Below are positions 1-8,912 of a stretch of 45,254 nucleotides of DNA, piece by piece. Origin of the DNA: an uncultured Gammaproteobacteria bacterium (lineage in GTDB: Bacteria; Pseudomonadota; Gammaproteobacteria; Arenicellales; JAANXG01); assembly GCA_947259955.1 (NCBI GenBank), contig CAMYOI010000019.1, forward strand, positions 1 to 45,254, read 5' to 3'. A program made the position numbers and the translations under genes. The notes below the pieces were generated by a model that saw nothing but the letters and a program-made list of their open reading frames with translations, had not been told where the DNA came from and did not search any database. Within the stretch, counting starts at the first letter, position 1. Each line of letters starts with the position of its first letter.

Positions 1-821
1 TTCGGGGTACGAAACTGACCGGCCGGGGCGATTATGTTGTCGTGTTCGACGACATCACCGATCTCATCCAGGCGCAGCGGGACGCGGCGTGGGGAGAAGT
101 TGCCCGGCGCTTGGCGCACGAGATCAAGAATCCCCTGACCCCGATCCAGTTGTCTGCCGAACGGATAAGGCGCAAGTATCTGGGACTGCTGACGGGTGCT
201 GATCGCGCAACGCTGGACCGCGCGACCCGGACCATCGTACAACAGGTACAGTCGATGGAGGAAATGGTCAACGCTTTCTCGAGTTACGCACAGCCGGTGC
301 GTATGGAATTGAAGGAAGTCAATCTGAATAACCTGATTACGGACGTTTCCGAGCTGTACAAGCGGGATGATCGCGGGATTGGCTTTACCTATGATCTGGA
401 CACTCAATTGCCCCGCATAACAGCCGACGCGGGCCGGTTGCGGCAGGTGCTCAACAACCTGTTGATCAACGCTCAGGATGCGCTGGTAAATACGGAAGCT
501 CCGGCCATCGTGCTATCTACCCGGACCGTGGAAACGGGAGACAACAGCTACGTCGAGCTGGTGGTTCGCGACAACGGGCCCGGCATCCCCGAGGAAATGA
601 TGAGCAAGTTATTCGAGCCTTACGCCACGTCGAAGGAAAAAGGCACCGGGCTTGGACTGGCGATCGTAAAAAGGATCGTTGAGGAACATGGCGGCGGGGT
701 CTGGGTGGACAGCCGGCCGGGCGAGGGCACCAGGACCACGATCAGATTGCCCCAGACGAACTATCGATCGAATTCCGTGACTGAGTTCGCCAAGGTCGGG
801 TCCACCGGGGAGAAAGCATGA
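1..821 (+). CDS. ntrY: NtrY-type sensor histidine kinase, C-terminal part (5' truncated by window)
   Basis: This is the kinase core of NtrY, the membrane sensor that autophosphorylates and passes phosphate to NtrX. The frame is already open at base 3, and reading back from the ORF-track start (a GTG at 42) gives more protein, so the gene begins outside the window and the track's start is not the real one. Visible motifs are the H-box HEIKNPLTP with phospho-acceptor His, the N-box NNLLINAQDAL, the G1 box DNGPGIP and the G2 box GTGLGLAIV. Its stop overlaps the ntrX ATG by 4 nt (ATGA), so the two are translationally coupled. The sensing and membrane parts cannot be judged here. Any nitrogen-related role is inferred from the family name only; NtrYX systems also act in redox and envelope responses. 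Confidence 0.93.
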   Translation, partial: RGTKLTGRGDYVVVFDDITDLIQAQRDAAWGEVARRLAHEIKNPLTPIQLSAERIRRKYLGLLTGADRATLDRATRTIVQQVQSMEEMVNAFSSYAQPVRMELKEVNLNNLITDVSELYKRDDRGIGFTYDLDTQLPRITADAGRLRQVLNNLLINAQDALVNTEAPAIVLSTRTVETGDNSYVELVVRDNGPGIPEEMMSKLFEPYATSKEKGTGLGLAIVKRIVEEHGGGVWVDSRPGEGTRTTIRLPQTNYRSNSVTEFAKVGSTGEKA

Positions 822-2197
822 GCGGACAAACAATCCTGATCGTCGATGATGAACCCGATATCAGACAGGTCGTGCAGGACGTTCTGGAAGACGAAGGGTA
901 TGGGGTCCTGACAGCGGAAGGCGGCGACAGCGCCAGACGGCTCCGAAAAGAGCACAAGTTCGATCTGGTACTGCTCGACATCTGGATGCCGGGGACGGAC
1001 GGCATTTCGCTGCTCAAGGAATGGTCGAAAGATGATGCGCTCAGAGCGCCCACTATCATGATTTCGGGGCATGGCAATGTAGAGACGGCGGTCGAGGCGA
1101 TCCGCTACGGGGCCTATGATTTTCTGGAGAAACCGCTGTCGACAGCCAAGCTGTTGATCACCGTGAATCGGGCGCTGCAGAGCGAGAAGCTGCGGCTGGA
1201 AAACCTCAATCTCAAGGATCGGCTGCAGCCCAGTGCCGAACTGATTGGCAAAAGCGAACAGATCAGCAGACTCAAGGATCTCATAACCCGGACAGCCGCC
1301 ACCGACAGCTGGGTGCTGGTAACCGGAGATCCGGGAAGTGGCAAGAGGGTGGCTGCACGGATGCTGCACCAACTTAGCAAAAGAGCGGCGAATCAGCTGG
1401 TGGAAATCAGCGTCGCCGCCATACCAGGAGAAAACCTGGCGGTGCAATTGTTCGGTAGCGAACAGAACGGCCACATAGGGCGCGGCCGTTTCGAGGAAGC
1501 GCAGGGGGGTACGCTGGTGTTGGACCAGATTACCGACGCGAACCTCGAGGTGCAGGCGAGACTGCTGAGCGCGCTCGAAGACGGCACCTTTGTGCGGGTT
1601 GGGGGACAGAAGAACATCGATATGGATGTCCGTATCATCGCGACTACCAACAGGGATCTGCCGGTTCTGGTACGCGAGGGGAGGTTCAGGGAGGATCTGT
1701 ATTACCGTTTGAACGTCGTGCCGATTCACGTGCCTCCCTTGCGCGAACATATCGAAGATATCCCTGAATTGACCGAGTTCTATCTCAACTGGATGGTCGA
1801 GAAGGAACAGCTGCCTTACCGAAAATTTTCAACCGGGGCGCTAAATGCCATGCGACACTACGCCTGGCCGGGGAACGTCCGCGAGCTCAGGAACGTTATT
1901 CAACGCGTTCTGATTTTGAACAAGGAAGTCGATGTCAGTGCCGAGGAGATTGAAGATGCCCTCGGCATGAAAAAGCAGAGCGCCGATCATCAGTGGTTTT
2001 CGGAATCAATGCTGGACCTGCCGCTGCGGGAAGCAAGGGATATGTTCGAAAGATCGTATCTGATTCAAAGACTGCGCGAGGTGCGCGGCAGTGTCAGCGA
2101 GCTTGCGCCCCTGGTCGGCATCGAACGGACCCATCTGTATCGGAAGCTGAAGTCACTGGATATCGATCCAAAATCGATAAAGAAGTCGAATAAATAA
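818..2197 (+). CDS. ntrX: NtrX-type response regulator (REC-AAA+-Fis HTH)
   Basis: 459 residues. A receiver domain (about 1-120) has the acidic pocket DDE at 10-12 and phospho-acceptor Asp54 in LLDIWMPG. An AAA+ domain (about 140-370) follows, then a C-terminal Fis-type helix-turn-helix (GSVSELAPLVGIERTHLYRKL). Walker A reads GDPGSGKR. Two features are unusual for a sigma-54 activator: the GAFTGA loop is absent (FGSEQNGHIGRGRFE sits where it should be), and Walker B reads LVLDQI, with Gln237 where the catalytic Glu is normally found. NtrX proteins lacking GAFTGA are known, so the protein may regulate without activating sigma-54 polymerase. A GGGGAG Shine-Dalgarno precedes the ATG, which overlaps the ntrY stop. 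trkA follows after 12 nt. Confidence 0.93.
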   Translation: MSGQTILIVDDEPDIRQVVQDVLEDEGYGVLTAEGGDSARRLRKEHKFDLVLLDIWMPGTDGISLLKEWSKDDALRAPTIMISGHGNVETAVEAIRYGAYDFLEKPLSTAKLLITVNRALQSEKLRLENLNLKDRLQPSAELIGKSEQISRLKDLITRTAATDSWVLVTGDPGSGKRVAARMLHQLSKRAANQLVEISVAAIPGENLAVQLFGSEQNGHIGRGRFEEAQGGTLVLDQITDANLEVQARLLSALEDGTFVRVGGQKNIDMDVRIIATTNRDLPVLVREGRFREDLYYRLNVVPIHVPPLREHIEDIPELTEFYLNWMVEKEQLPYRKFSTGALNAMRHYAWPGNVRELRNVIQRVLILNKEVDVSAEEIEDALGMKKQSADHQWFSESMLDLPLREARDMFERSYLIQRLREVRGSVSELAPLVGIERTHLYRKLKSLDIDPKSIKKSNK

Positions 2198-2209
2198 CAA
2201 AACTTCGAT

Positions 2210-3586
2210 ATGAAGATCATCATTCTAGGCGCCGGCCAGGTCGGCGCGTCAACCGCCGAAGTGCTGTCTGGGGAAGCGAACGATATAACGCTGATCGACA
2301 TCGATGCCAATGCATTGCGTCAGCTGCAGGATCGGCTCGATATCAGAACGGTTGCCGGGAACGCCGCATATCCTAGTGTGCTGAGCCGCGCCGGAGCCGA
2401 AGATGCAGATCTTTTGCTGGCGGTTACCAACAGTGATGAGATCAACATGGTGGCATGCACCATAGCCGCCACCATGTTCGATACGCCTACCAAGATGGCG
2501 CGCATTCGGGCACCGGAATATCTCACCTGCCAGGAGATTTTTGACACTGACGCATTCCCCGTCGATGTATTGATCAGCCCGGAGCAGATACTGACCAACC
2601 ATATAATGCGCCTGGTCGAATATCCGAGTGCCATACAGGTGCTGGACTTTGCCGGTGGCAGGATACAGCTGGCCGGAGTGCGCGCAGACCATGACGGCCC
2701 CATGGTCGGGTGTCCACTATCGGAACTGAGGGACCACGTGCCAAACGTGGATGCCCGTGTTGCGGCGATCTACCGCTCGGAGAAAGTCATTTCACCCGAA
2801 GCCGACACCATCATCAAACTCGAGGATGAGGTGTTTTTCGTGGCGGCGCGTGAAAACATCAACGACGTGATGAGAGAAATGCGCAAAGTGGACCGCTTGG
2901 TGAATCGTGTAATGCTGGCTGGCGGTGGAAATATCGGGTTTGGTCTGGCCACGAATCTCGAGGAAAAGGGTTACTCGGTCAAGGTCATCGAGTGTAACCC
3001 GGCATCTGCCGAAAGCGTGGCAGACCGTTTGAACAACACGGTGGTTCTACTTGGGGACGCGGCGGACGAGGAATTGTTACGCCAGGAAAACATCGACAGC
3101 ATGGACGTGTTTTGCGCGGTAACGAACAACGACGAGGCAAACATATTATCGGCAATGCTGGCCAAACGACTCGGTGCACACCGGGTGATGGCGCTGATCA
3201 ACCGCGCCGTTTATGTGGATCTGTTCGAGCACAGCGAACTGGATGTCGTGATCTCCCCCAGGCTGGCCACCGTGGGTAGCATACTGGCGCATATCCGCCG
3301 CGGAGACATCGTGGCGGTGCACTCTTTGAAACACGGCAGCGCGGAGGCAATAGAAGCTATCGCGCACGGTGACCGAAATTCATCACGAGTCGTGGGGCGT
3401 GGCGTCCGCGATCTGCCGCTGCCGGCGGGTACTGGTATCGGCGCCATCCTCAGGAACGATGAAGTGCTGATTGCCCATAAAGACACCGTCATCGAATCCG
3501 AGGATCACATCATTCTCTTCGTCGTGGACAAGAAGTACATCCCGGAGGTCGAAAGATTGTTTCAGGTCGACGTCATGTATCTGTGA
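2210..3586 (+). CDS. trkA: Trk potassium uptake NAD-binding subunit TrkA
   Basis: 458 residues, the usual TrkA length. It is the cytoplasmic gating ring subunit for the TrkH potassium channel. It is a duplicated RCK protein: the first Rossmann motif is GAGQVG near residue 7 and the second is GGGNIGFGLA near 240, each followed by an acidic nucleotide-binding strand (LIDID; VIECN) and a C-terminal RCK_C lobe. trkH follows 55 nt downstream in the same direction, so both channel components are together. The gene lies 12 nt behind ntrX and may be co-transcribed with it. Confidence 0.96.
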   Translation: MKIIILGAGQVGASTAEVLSGEANDITLIDIDANALRQLQDRLDIRTVAGNAAYPSVLSRAGAEDADLLLAVTNSDEINMVACTIAATMFDTPTKMARIRAPEYLTCQEIFDTDAFPVDVLISPEQILTNHIMRLVEYPSAIQVLDFAGGRIQLAGVRADHDGPMVGCPLSELRDHVPNVDARVAAIYRSEKVISPEADTIIKLEDEVFFVAARENINDVMREMRKVDRLVNRVMLAGGGNIGFGLATNLEEKGYSVKVIECNPASAESVADRLNNTVVLLGDAADEELLRQENIDSMDVFCAVTNNDEANILSAMLAKRLGAHRVMALINRAVYVDLFEHSELDVVISPRLATVGSILAHIRRGDIVAVHSLKHGSAEAIEAIAHGDRNSSRVVGRGVRDLPLPAGTGIGAILRNDEVLIAHKDTVIESEDHIILFVVDKKYIPEVERLFQVDVMYL

Positions 3587-3641
3587 TGTTCATCGCTTTC
3601 ATGAATCATCATCCGCGATCTTGGTGAAAAATTCGAGCTAG

Positions 3642-5093
3642 ATGCAATACCAGGTCGTCTTGAAGATCGTGGGAGTGCTGCTGATTATCTTCAGCACCTC
3701 GCTGATCCCACCGATACTGCTCTCGTATTTATACGACGACGGTGCAACGGGCCCCTTCGCCATCGCCTTCTTCGTCACGCTGCTCACCGGGGCGGGGTTG
3801 TGGCTGTTCAACAATCACGTGAGCAAGGACATGCGCTACCGCGATGGTTTCATGGTGGTCGTGTTGTTCTGGACCGTGCTGGCACTCTACGGGGCGATCC
3901 CGCTATACCTGGTCCATAAGCCACTGCTTTCTTTCACCGATGCCGTATTCGAGTCGATGTCCGGGTTGACCACGACGGGCGCCACGGTGCTGGAGGGTAT
4001 CGATCACCTGCCCCAATCGGTAAGGTATTACCGTCAGCAGCTCCAGTGGCTGGGTGGGATGGGCATCATCGTGCTGGCTGTGGCGGTAATGCCGATGCTT
4101 GGTGTGGGCGGTATGCAGCTGTTTCGGGCGGAAACGCCCGGGCCGATGAAGGACACCAAGTTGACTCCAAGGATTACGGAGACCGCGAAAGCGCTCTGGT
4201 ATATCTATCTTGGCTTGACCGTGGTCTGCGCTGTGAGCTACCGGCTGGCCGGTATGACATGGTTTGACGCGGTCGGGCACAGCTTCTCCACCGTTGCGAT
4301 AGGTGGTTTTTCGACCCACGACGCGAGCCTGGGCTATTTCGACAGCATGGCGGTTGACCTGGTCGCCATTGTTTTCATGTTGATTGCCGGAGTGAACTTC
4401 GCGCTGCATTTCCTGGCGTGGCAGTCGAAAAGCCTGGTTGCCTATGTGCAGGACAACGAAGTCATGGTGTTTCTCGTCGGTGTGCTCGCGGCTGCCGTCT
4501 TCGTGATCGGTGTACTCGCTGGCTATCAGACTTTCGCGGAGCCGAGCGAGTTGATCCGGCAGGGGCTGCTTCAGACCGTATCGATTGCGACGACCACGGG
4601 ATTTACTACCGGAGGTTATCACTGGTGGCCTACTTTTCTACCGGTATTCCTGGTTTTGCTGAGTTTTATAGGCGGCTGTGCGGGGTCTACCGCGGGCGGC
4701 ATAAAAGTGCTCCGTATCGTATTGCTTTACCGCCAGTGGCGCCGCGAAATCGTTAGGCTCATTCATCCCAACGCCATGTTACCGCTCAAGCTTGGCGGTA
4801 AACCGGTCTCTGACAGCGTTAGCAACGCCGTTTGGGGCTTTTTCTCTCTGTATATGCTCAGTTTCGCGGTGCTCGGCGTGGTCATGTCCGCGACCGGGGA
4901 GGACTGGGTAACGGCCTTTTCAGCAGTTGCGGCGTGTTTGAACAACCTTGGGCCCGGCCTGGGAGAGGTTGCCCAAAACTACTCCGGTATCAGCATGTCG
5001 GGAAAATGGGTGCTGTGTTTCAGCATGCTTTTAGGGAGACTGGAACTATTTACCCTGCTGGTGTTGTTCAGCGGTGCATTCTGGCGCAGTTAG
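3642..5093 (+). CDS. trkH: Trk potassium uptake transmembrane subunit TrkH
   Basis: 483 residues, polytopic inner-membrane potassium translocator of the TrkH/KtrB superfamily. The four pore-loop filter segments are recognisable in order: TTGATVL, STVAIGGFSTHD, TTTGFTTGG and NNLGPGLG. The C-terminus ends RLELFTLLVLFSGAFWRS, typical of the family. It works with TrkA encoded just upstream. No Shine-Dalgarno is obvious before the ATG at 3642, but the protein starts where the family normally does. Confidence 0.95.
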   Translation: MQYQVVLKIVGVLLIIFSTSLIPPILLSYLYDDGATGPFAIAFFVTLLTGAGLWLFNNHVSKDMRYRDGFMVVVLFWTVLALYGAIPLYLVHKPLLSFTDAVFESMSGLTTTGATVLEGIDHLPQSVRYYRQQLQWLGGMGIIVLAVAVMPMLGVGGMQLFRAETPGPMKDTKLTPRITETAKALWYIYLGLTVVCAVSYRLAGMTWFDAVGHSFSTVAIGGFSTHDASLGYFDSMAVDLVAIVFMLIAGVNFALHFLAWQSKSLVAYVQDNEVMVFLVGVLAAAVFVIGVLAGYQTFAEPSELIRQGLLQTVSIATTTGFTTGGYHWWPTFLPVFLVLLSFIGGCAGSTAGGIKVLRIVLLYRQWRREIVRLIHPNAMLPLKLGGKPVSDSVSNAVWGFFSLYMLSFAVLGVVMSATGEDWVTAFSAVAACLNNLGPGLGEVAQNYSGISMSGKWVLCFSMLLGRLELFTLLVLFSGAFWRS

Positions 5094-5259
5094 CGTATGA
5101 TCCACACGCATCAGCGCAATCCGCAGCCCTGACATGGGGCATGGTGTACCCGGCGGGGGACCACAGTTGCAGTCGTATCGGATTTTCGTAACCACCATGG
5201 GTAGCATTCGTTCGCGGTCTGCGTGCGCACGGACGCAGGCTGGCAGCAAGGAGTAATTG

Positions 5260-7332
5260 TTGGGAGAGCGAGTAGCAAGATGGGCGATACGCTGGCGTTA
5301 CCTGATCGTCGGTTTGACCCTCGTTGCCACTATTGTTGCGGGAAGTGGCGTCCGCTATTTGCATTTCGATACCGATTATCGAATATGGTTCAGCGATGAC
5401 AACCCGCAGCTGCAGGCATTCGAAACGATTCAGAACACATACACGAAGTACGACAATTTATTATTCGTGCTCTCGCCCGCAAGCGGCGATGTATTCACCC
5501 GCTCGACGCTGGAAGCCGTCGAGTGGTTGACTGAACAGGCCTGGCAGATTCCCTATTCCATCCGCGTCGATTCTCTCTCGAACTTTCAGCACACGCGGGG
5601 AGAGGGTGATGATCTTATCGTGCAGGATATGTATACCAATGCGAAATCACTTACGGATTCGGAACTTGATTCACTACGTGAAATCGCGTTATCGGAACCC
5701 TTGTTGCGTAACAGGCTGGTTTCCGGCAGGGGCCATGTCACCGGGATAAACGTGACGGTCCAGCCTCCCGGTGTCCGAACCGATCTGGAAGTACCGGAGA
5801 TCGTGGATTTCGCACGTTCCCTGAAATCCGCGTTGATCGAACGGTTTCCCGATATCGACCTGCGAATGACCGGTATTGTGATGATGAACAACGCATTTCC
5901 GGAAGCGTCTCAACATGACATACAGACCCTGATACCGATCATGTTCGCGGTGGTCGTGCTGGTCCTGGGATTTTTGACTCGCTCGCTGGTCGGCACCGTG
6001 GGCACGGTCCTGTTGATCGCATTCACGGTGGTGATCACCATGGGTTTGGCCGGCTGGGCAGGTATCAAGTTGACCGGCGCGTCGGCAATCGCGCCGACGA
6101 TTATATTGACCCTTGCGGTGGCCGACTGTGTTCACATCCTGGTCAATTTTATCCACGCAATGCGCAATGGTGCCGATAAGTATTCGGCGCTCGGTGAAAG
6201 CCTGAGGTTGAATCTGCAACCGGTTTTCCTGACCAGCATAACCACGGCAATCGGGTTTCTGAGTATGAACCTGGGCGATGTCCCGCCCTTCAGAGACATG
6301 GGAAATCTTGTCGCCCTCGGGGTGATGCTGGCCTTCGTCCTGTCTGTTACGGACTACACGACCGAAAACCTGACCGGAATCTATACCATTCAGTATTCAC
6401 TGTACGCTGGTGAATCCAGCGGCATCTCGAATCCCGAGTTCCTGGCAACAATCGAACGATTTGCGCAGTGGTTCAGGCAGCAGCCTCGTGTGATACACGT
6501 CAACACGATTACCGATACGCTCAAACGACTGAATAAAAACCTTCATGAGGATGCCGATGAATGGTACCGGGTCCCGCAGCAGCGGGATCTAGCTGCCCAG
6601 TATCTTCTTCTCTATGAAATGTCGCTGCCGTACGGTCTGGACCTCAATGACCAGATAAATATCGACAAATCTGCAACACGGTTCATAGTCACCACGGAGA
6701 GTCTGTCCACCAAAGATACTTTGGACATGGTCGAGAGGGCGCGCGAATGGATTCGGGCCAATGGTCTCAACAGATCCGGAGATGTCAAGGGATCGAGTCC
6801 CAACATCATGTTCGCCCACATCACGGGAAGGAATATCAAGAGCATGTTGGTGGGGACCACGGCCGCGCTGGTGCTGATTTCGTTGATTCTGATAGTCGCC
6901 CTGCGATCCTTGAAGCTGGGCTTGATAAGCATGGTGCCCAACCTGGTGCCCGCGGCACTGGCCTTCGGGCTGTGGGGCATCGTGGTCGGGCAAATTGGGT
7001 TGGCCATATCCGTTGTGAGTGCCATGAGCCTTGGCATCATCGTGGACGACACCGTGCACTTTCTGACGAAATATGAACGTGCCCGACGTGAGCAGGGCAT
7101 GGATGCCCAGGATGCGGTGCGCTATGCGTTCTCAACGGTGGGTATGGCGTTGTGGGTCACATCCCTTGTCCTGGTCGCGGGATTCCTCGTTTTGTCGCAA
7201 TCTGCGTTTCAGGTCAACTCCGGTATGGGGTTGTTGACCGCCATCGTAATCGTATTTGCGTTGATCGCAGATTTTTTGTTCCTACCGCCACTGCTGATTA
7301 GACTGAGCGCGAACCACGGCGCGAAATGCTGA
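5260..7332 (+). CDS. RND/MMPL-family exporter with apparent internal in-frame deletion
   Basis: About 690 residues, resistance-nodulation-division superfamily (MMPL, COG1033-like predicted exporter). TM1 lies near residues 12-34. A large periplasmic loop runs to about 220, then a TM bundle (about 223-365), a second periplasmic domain, and a C-terminal bundle with MSLGIIVDDTVHFLTKYERA. Residues run ...MLAFVLSVT straight into DYTTENLTGIYTIQYSL at about residue 365. In relatives these blocks are separated, as I recall, by the end of TM6, a cytoplasmic linker, TM7 and the start of the second loop (roughly 80-90 residues). The ORF stays open, so the gap is a multiple of three. Start: AAGGAG at 5248-5253 is 3 nt from the TTG at 5257 and 6 nt from the TTG at 5260, so I prefer 5260. 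Substrate unknown. Confidence 0.85.
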   Translation: MGERVARWAIRWRYLIVGLTLVATIVAGSGVRYLHFDTDYRIWFSDDNPQLQAFETIQNTYTKYDNLLFVLSPASGDVFTRSTLEAVEWLTEQAWQIPYSIRVDSLSNFQHTRGEGDDLIVQDMYTNAKSLTDSELDSLREIALSEPLLRNRLVSGRGHVTGINVTVQPPGVRTDLEVPEIVDFARSLKSALIERFPDIDLRMTGIVMMNNAFPEASQHDIQTLIPIMFAVVVLVLGFLTRSLVGTVGTVLLIAFTVVITMGLAGWAGIKLTGASAIAPTIILTLAVADCVHILVNFIHAMRNGADKYSALGESLRLNLQPVFLTSITTAIGFLSMNLGDVPPFRDMGNLVALGVMLAFVLSVTDYTTENLTGIYTIQYSLYAGESSGISNPEFLATIERFAQWFRQQPRVIHVNTITDTLKRLNKNLHEDADEWYRVPQQRDLAAQYLLLYEMSLPYGLDLNDQINIDKSATRFIVTTESLSTKDTLDMVERAREWIRANGLNRSGDVKGSSPNIMFAHITGRNIKSMLVGTTAALVLISLILIVALRSLKLGLISMVPNLVPAALAFGLWGIVVGQIGLAISVVSAMSLGIIVDDTVHFLTKYERARREQGMDAQDAVRYAFSTVGMALWVTSLVLVAGFLVLSQSAFQVNSGMGLLTAIVIVFALIADFLFLPPLLIRLSANHGAKC

Positions 7333-7416
7333 TAAACCCGCATATTGCACCAGACCGGCGCTCAGCCAAACCTATCCTGCGTCATCGCTCGGGATACTGG
7401 TGCAATGTGCGGTTTA
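7333..7416. repeat. Near-perfect 20-bp inverted repeat, MITE/REP-like element
   Basis: The left arm (7333-7353, ending CATATTGCACCAG) and right arm (7397-7416, starting CTGGTGCAATGTG) are complementary over about 20 bp, with one mismatch and one extra C. They enclose 43 bp. The element begins directly after the stop codon of the RND gene. It could act as a bidirectional terminator-like hairpin for the convergent genes, but lacks a T-tract, or it could be a miniature inverted-repeat element. No transposase is nearby. Confidence 0.55.
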
Positions 7417-7588
7417 AGCAAATGTTATTCCCACCATAGCCAATAAGTAAGGATATTTATATAACATATTACCCACATATGGAAAAATGGAAGAATATGT
7501 TTAGGCTAGCGTCTATTTTTAATAGAAGTGTCAAAAATATATATTATTTTCCAATAATAGAAAGTATTGTGGGGAGAGCACGCATATT
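7417..7588. other. AT-rich intergenic island between convergent genes
   Basis: This 170-bp stretch is markedly richer in A and T than all neighbouring DNA (runs such as AAAAATATATATTATTTTCC). It has no ORF of note. It contains small hairpins: TCTATT-TTT-AATAGA and CAATA...TATTG. Convergent genes flank it, so it may hold 3' ends, or it may be a remnant of foreign DNA next to the inverted-repeat element. No function can be assigned. Confidence 0.5.
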
Positions 7589-8230
7589 TTATAGGCTCCA
7601 TGGTTTCAGTATTGGTACCTGATCTGCCAAGGCGACGAGATCTCGATAGTCGTCGATGTCCCGCAACGTGTCGAGTACAGTGAATTCAATGCCCAGTGCC
7701 GCTGCGAGCTCCATCGTTTTGGGGAACACATCCACACCACCCCAACTTATTCCGGAAAACAAGCCCGGCTGGCAATTCTGCAGTCCAATCAGGTAGTAGC
7801 CTCCATCCGTGCCCGGTCCGATTACGTTGCGTCCCGCTTTAAGTGATTCACCCGCCAGTTGAAGCTGACAAGGTGGGCAATGCGGAATATCACATCCCAT
7901 TACGGCGGCGGGAATCCCTCTGGCCGTATGGCTGCAAATGGCGCCGCTGATTTTTTCTCCAAGGCTTCCCTCGATCTGGACGCCGAGCTGAATACGGGTG
8001 CTTTCAGCAAGATCATTGAACACGTCATGTTCCAGGTCCGGCCAGCCGAGTAGGTAGACCGGCCCGGTCCAGGCGTGGACGGCGAGTCGAACGGACGCCC
8101 TGATGAGCGCGGCAGCCACCTCCGCTGCATCATGTGCGCTAAGCTCGGGCATCAGCCTCGTTTTGACCTGCCCGGGTACCGGGCTCTTGGCGAGGAGTAT
8201 CAGTGCGGGAGCGGGGCCGTCAGCGGGCAT
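7589..8230 (-). CDS. TIGR04282/DUF2064-family glycosyltransferase-like protein
   Basis: 213 residues. The N-terminus ALILLAKSPVPGQVKTRLMP is the hallmark of the DUF2064/TIGR04282 family (nucleotidyl/glycosyltransferase A fold). Further family-like motifs are VMGCDIPHCPP and GPGTDGGYYLIGL. The family is annotated 'arsenosugar biosynthesis-associated glycosyltransferase' because of its frequent pairing with TIGR04283 proteins; a role in arsenic chemistry here is not shown, since no ArsM or radical SAM gene is visible. The ATG at 8230 overlaps the end of the upstream TIGR04283-type gene by 11 nt, so the two are coupled. Confidence 0.85.
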   Translation of the reverse strand: MPADGPAPALILLAKSPVPGQVKTRLMPELSAHDAAEVAAALIRASVRLAVHAWTGPVYLLGWPDLEHDVFNDLAESTRIQLGVQIEGSLGEKISGAICSHTARGIPAAVMGCDIPHCPPCQLQLAGESLKAGRNVIGPGTDGGYYLIGLQNCQPGLFSGISWGGVDVFPKTMELAAALGIEFTVLDTLRDIDDYRDLVALADQVPILKPWSL

Positions 8231-8912
8231 GCCCGTATCGCTCCGCCAGTTCGCCAGGGGAAACGCCGGTCCAATACAGTATGCGCAGCCACCACATGGT
8301 GCCTACGGTCCGGAATACCCCGTTCTTTCTCCATCGGCGGCTGGCTGTAACGACCGGTGCCCGGATCCTGATTGGCCAACCGGTTCTTCTGAGCCGCTTA
8401 GAGAGTTCGATATCTTCCATCAGCGGGATTTCCGGATACCCGCCCGCGGCTTCGAACACGCGGGCGGTGGTGAAAATGGCCTGATCACCGGTGCATATCC
8501 CGGTTAGTATCGAGCGGTGGTTCATGAACCGGGCAATGGTGTTCATTGCTGGCGAGTTATCATCGAACGTAACGTCGAATCGGCCCCACTCCGAAGACAT
8601 TCTTGCAAGCGCGTCCGTGGCCAGGTTGATTCCATCCGACGGCAGCATCGTATCCGCGTGCAGGAACAGCAGGCATGTCGTTTCCGCGAGCGAAGCGCCG
8701 AAGTTCATTTGCCGGGCCCGGCCGGTTTCTGTTTGCACCACCCGGACATTCGCTGCCGCCATGGTGCACAGGTCCGAATAGGTCCTATCCGTGCTTCCGC
8801 CGTCGACGACGATAACGGGGCAGGGCAGGGAATTTAGGTGCGAGCAGAGTGACGGAACGCGCGTCGATTCATCGAGCACGGGAACTATTACGGTAAGGTC
8901 CCGTGTATCCAT
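8220..8912 (-). CDS. TIGR04283-family GT2 glycosyltransferase
   Basis: About 230 residues, GT-A fold family 2 transferase. The N-terminal LTVIVPVLDES, the nucleotide-binding IVVDGGSTDRT and the metal-binding LFLHADT are all present, followed by the family-typical GDQAIFTTARVFEAAGGYP and MEDIELSKRLRR. The ORF track begins at a TTG (8915), but the next codon is an ATG at 8912 that forms TGATG with the argG stop, so I take the ATG. It overlaps the downstream TIGR04282-type gene. Acceptor and product are unknown; the pairing of these two families is known, but the pathway here is not evident. Confidence 0.87.
   Translation of the reverse strand: MDTRDLTVIVPVLDESTRVPSLCSHLNSLPCPVIVVDGGSTDRTYSDLCTMAAANVRVVQTETGRARQMNFGASLAETTCLLFLHADTMLPSDGINLATDALARMSSEWGRFDVTFDDNSPAMNTIARFMNHRSILTGICTGDQAIFTTARVFEAAGGYPEIPLMEDIELSKRLRRTGWPIRIRAPVVTASRRWRKNGVFRTVGTMWWLRILYWTGVSPGELAERYGHAR

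Noticed and set aside
761-1750. 329-residue minus-strand ORF opposite ntrX
   Set aside because: It lies wholly within a well-supported gene, has no recognisable domain and no ribosome-binding site; a shadow ORF.
3903-4622. 239-residue minus-strand ORF opposite trkH
   Set aside because: Composition is His/Gln/Arg-rich as expected from an antisense frame; no family signature.
7589-8912. Arsenosugar biosynthesis cluster
   Set aside because: Only the two glycosyltransferase-like genes named after that pathway are present; no ArsM, radical SAM or arsenic-resistance gene accompanies them, so the pathway name is not adopted.
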